A stretch of 7,228 nucleotides of DNA from an uncultured Eubacteriales bacterium (GTDB taxonomy: Bacteria > Bacillota > Clostridia > Oscillospirales > Acutalibacteraceae). The DNA lies in contig ONXZ01000066.1 in NCBI GenBank assembly GCA_900321905.1, positions 1 through 7,228 of the forward strand. Direction: 5' to 3'. The position numbers were made by a program, and so were the translations under genes. The notes below the pieces were generated by a model. That model saw nothing but the letters and a program-made list of their open reading frames with translations, was not told the DNA's origin and ran no database searches. Positions 6,660-7,228 of this stretch are shown in pieces (positions within the stretch are counted from its first letter, which is position 1; every line of letters starts with the position of its first letter).

Positions 6660-6732
6660 TGGTTACAGAATAGCGGTCGCGTGTGATGAGTATGTGAACA
6701 AGCGGTGGCTTCTTCGTGAACAAATTTACTGA
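6600..6732 (+). other. Unrecognised open-frame tail, possible 3' end of a gene cut at the junction
   Basis: Past the point where the glycerophosphotransferase resemblance ends, the frame with codons starting at 6601 stays open to TGA 6730-6732. It encodes a plausible protein end (FFAAPLFDGYRIAVACDEY, then VNKRWLLREQIY). It lies 32 bases before the next gene, as an upstream cistron would. I do not recognise the family. An internal ATG (6619) has no convincing ribosome binding site, so a free-standing small gene is less likely than the remnant of a longer one. Confidence 0.3.
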
Positions 6733-6764
6733 GCGTTTCTTGAAGGAGGAGACCCAAAAAGATT

Positions 6765-7228
6765 ATGAAGAAGGTAAATGTAGCAGATTATTCGGAAACA
6801 ATTGTGAAAGCTATCCCGAAAGGAGTCCTTGTCACGACGAAGGCCGATAAGGTCAATTCTATGGTCATTGGCTGGGGAACATTCGGTGTAGAATGGTCGA
6901 CACCTGTGTTCGTGATCTACATCCGCGAGGGAAGGTTCACAAGAGAGCAGCTGGATAAAAATCCAGAGTTTACGGTAAATATCCCACTCGATGGATATGA
7001 CCCGAATATTCTGAAAGTCTGCGGAACGAAATCAGGCAGGAATATCGATAAGGTCAAGGAAGCAGGGCTGACCCTTGTGGAAAGTGATGCGGTTTCTGTT
7101 CCAGGCATCAAGGAGCTTCCGCTGACGCTTGAGTGCCGGGTCGTGTTCCGCCAGAAGCAGGAGCTTCCGCTTCTGGCAGATAAGTTCCAGAAGTTCTATC
7201 CGCAGGATGTATCCAGTGAAGCGTCCGG
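6765..7228 (+). CDS. Flavin reductase-like domain protein, 3' end cut by window edge
   Basis: The frame from ATG 6765 is open to the right edge (154 residues and two bases, no stop). The N-terminal half matches the flavin reductase-like FMN-binding split-barrel family (PF01613; flavoredoxin type): IPKGVLVTTKADKVNSMVIGW (17-37), then WSTPVFVIYIREGRFTREQL (44-63), NPEFTVNIP (66-74) and CGTKSGRNIDKVKEAGLTL (86-104). Members bind FMN and reduce flavins or other acceptors with NAD(P)H. The start is the only ATG available before an in-frame stop at 6741. The ribosome binding site AAGGAGG (6743-6749) is strong but unusually far away, 15 bases from the ATG. Glycine codons are mostly GGA, unlike the GGC/GGT of the genes to the left, which suggests a different origin from the rest of the window. 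The substrate is unknown. Confidence 0.88.
   Translation, partial: MKKVNVADYSETIVKAIPKGVLVTTKADKVNSMVIGWGTFGVEWSTPVFVIYIREGRFTREQLDKNPEFTVNIPLDGYDPNILKVCGTKSGRNIDKVKEAGLTLVESDAVSVPGIKELPLTLECRVVFRQKQELPLLADKFQKFYPQDVSSEAS

Overview
The window looks like a chromosomal segment of a Gram-positive anaerobe of the class Clostridia, plausibly a gut Oscillospiraceae/Ruminococcaceae-type organism. The evidence is consensus sigma-A type promoters and strong GGAGG ribosome binding sites, a single-chain Firmicutes-type glycyl-tRNA synthetase, a DUF975 membrane protein, and a CDP-glycerol glycerophosphotransferase-like (teichoic-acid type) enzyme. Species cannot be fixed from the sequence alone.

Layout from left to right. 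(1) A minus-strand vWA-domain gene, cut by the left edge, is divergent from a plus-strand gene of unknown function whose C-terminal domain I recognise only as a conserved, unnamed clostridial domain. Their predicted -10 elements overlap in the shared intergenic region. (2) A perfect 21-bp inverted repeat with a GGGGACTGTCCCC centre follows. Its right end supplies the first base of the -35 box of the next gene. (3) glyQS (glycine--tRNA ligase) comes next, and 11 bases after it a DUF975 membrane protein with a Pro/Gln/Glu-rich tail. These are probably one transcript, ended by an intrinsic terminator. (4) A convergent minus-strand acyltransferase-3 membrane protein has its last codons inside that terminator hairpin. 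It is divergent from a small FMN-binding split-barrel (NimA/PNPOx-like) gene, whose promoter is followed by a perfect 16-bp palindrome in an operator position. (5) A monocistronic-looking CDP-glycerol glycerophosphotransferase family gene has an excellent promoter and start, but its reading frame loses family resemblance near 6600 and stops at 6659, without the second half of the catalytic domain. (6) After that break the sequence changes character (glycine codons shift from GGC/GGT to GGA). It holds an unrecognised open-frame tail and then the start of a flavin reductase-like gene that runs off the right edge.

Functionally this is mostly housekeeping (translation) plus envelope and flavoprotein genes. 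No complete new system is evident. The parts most worth a second look are the divergent vWA/unknown-domain pair, the palindrome at the glyQS promoter, the operator-like palindrome before the split-barrel gene, and the break near 6600, which is either a genuine rearrangement or an assembly chimera.
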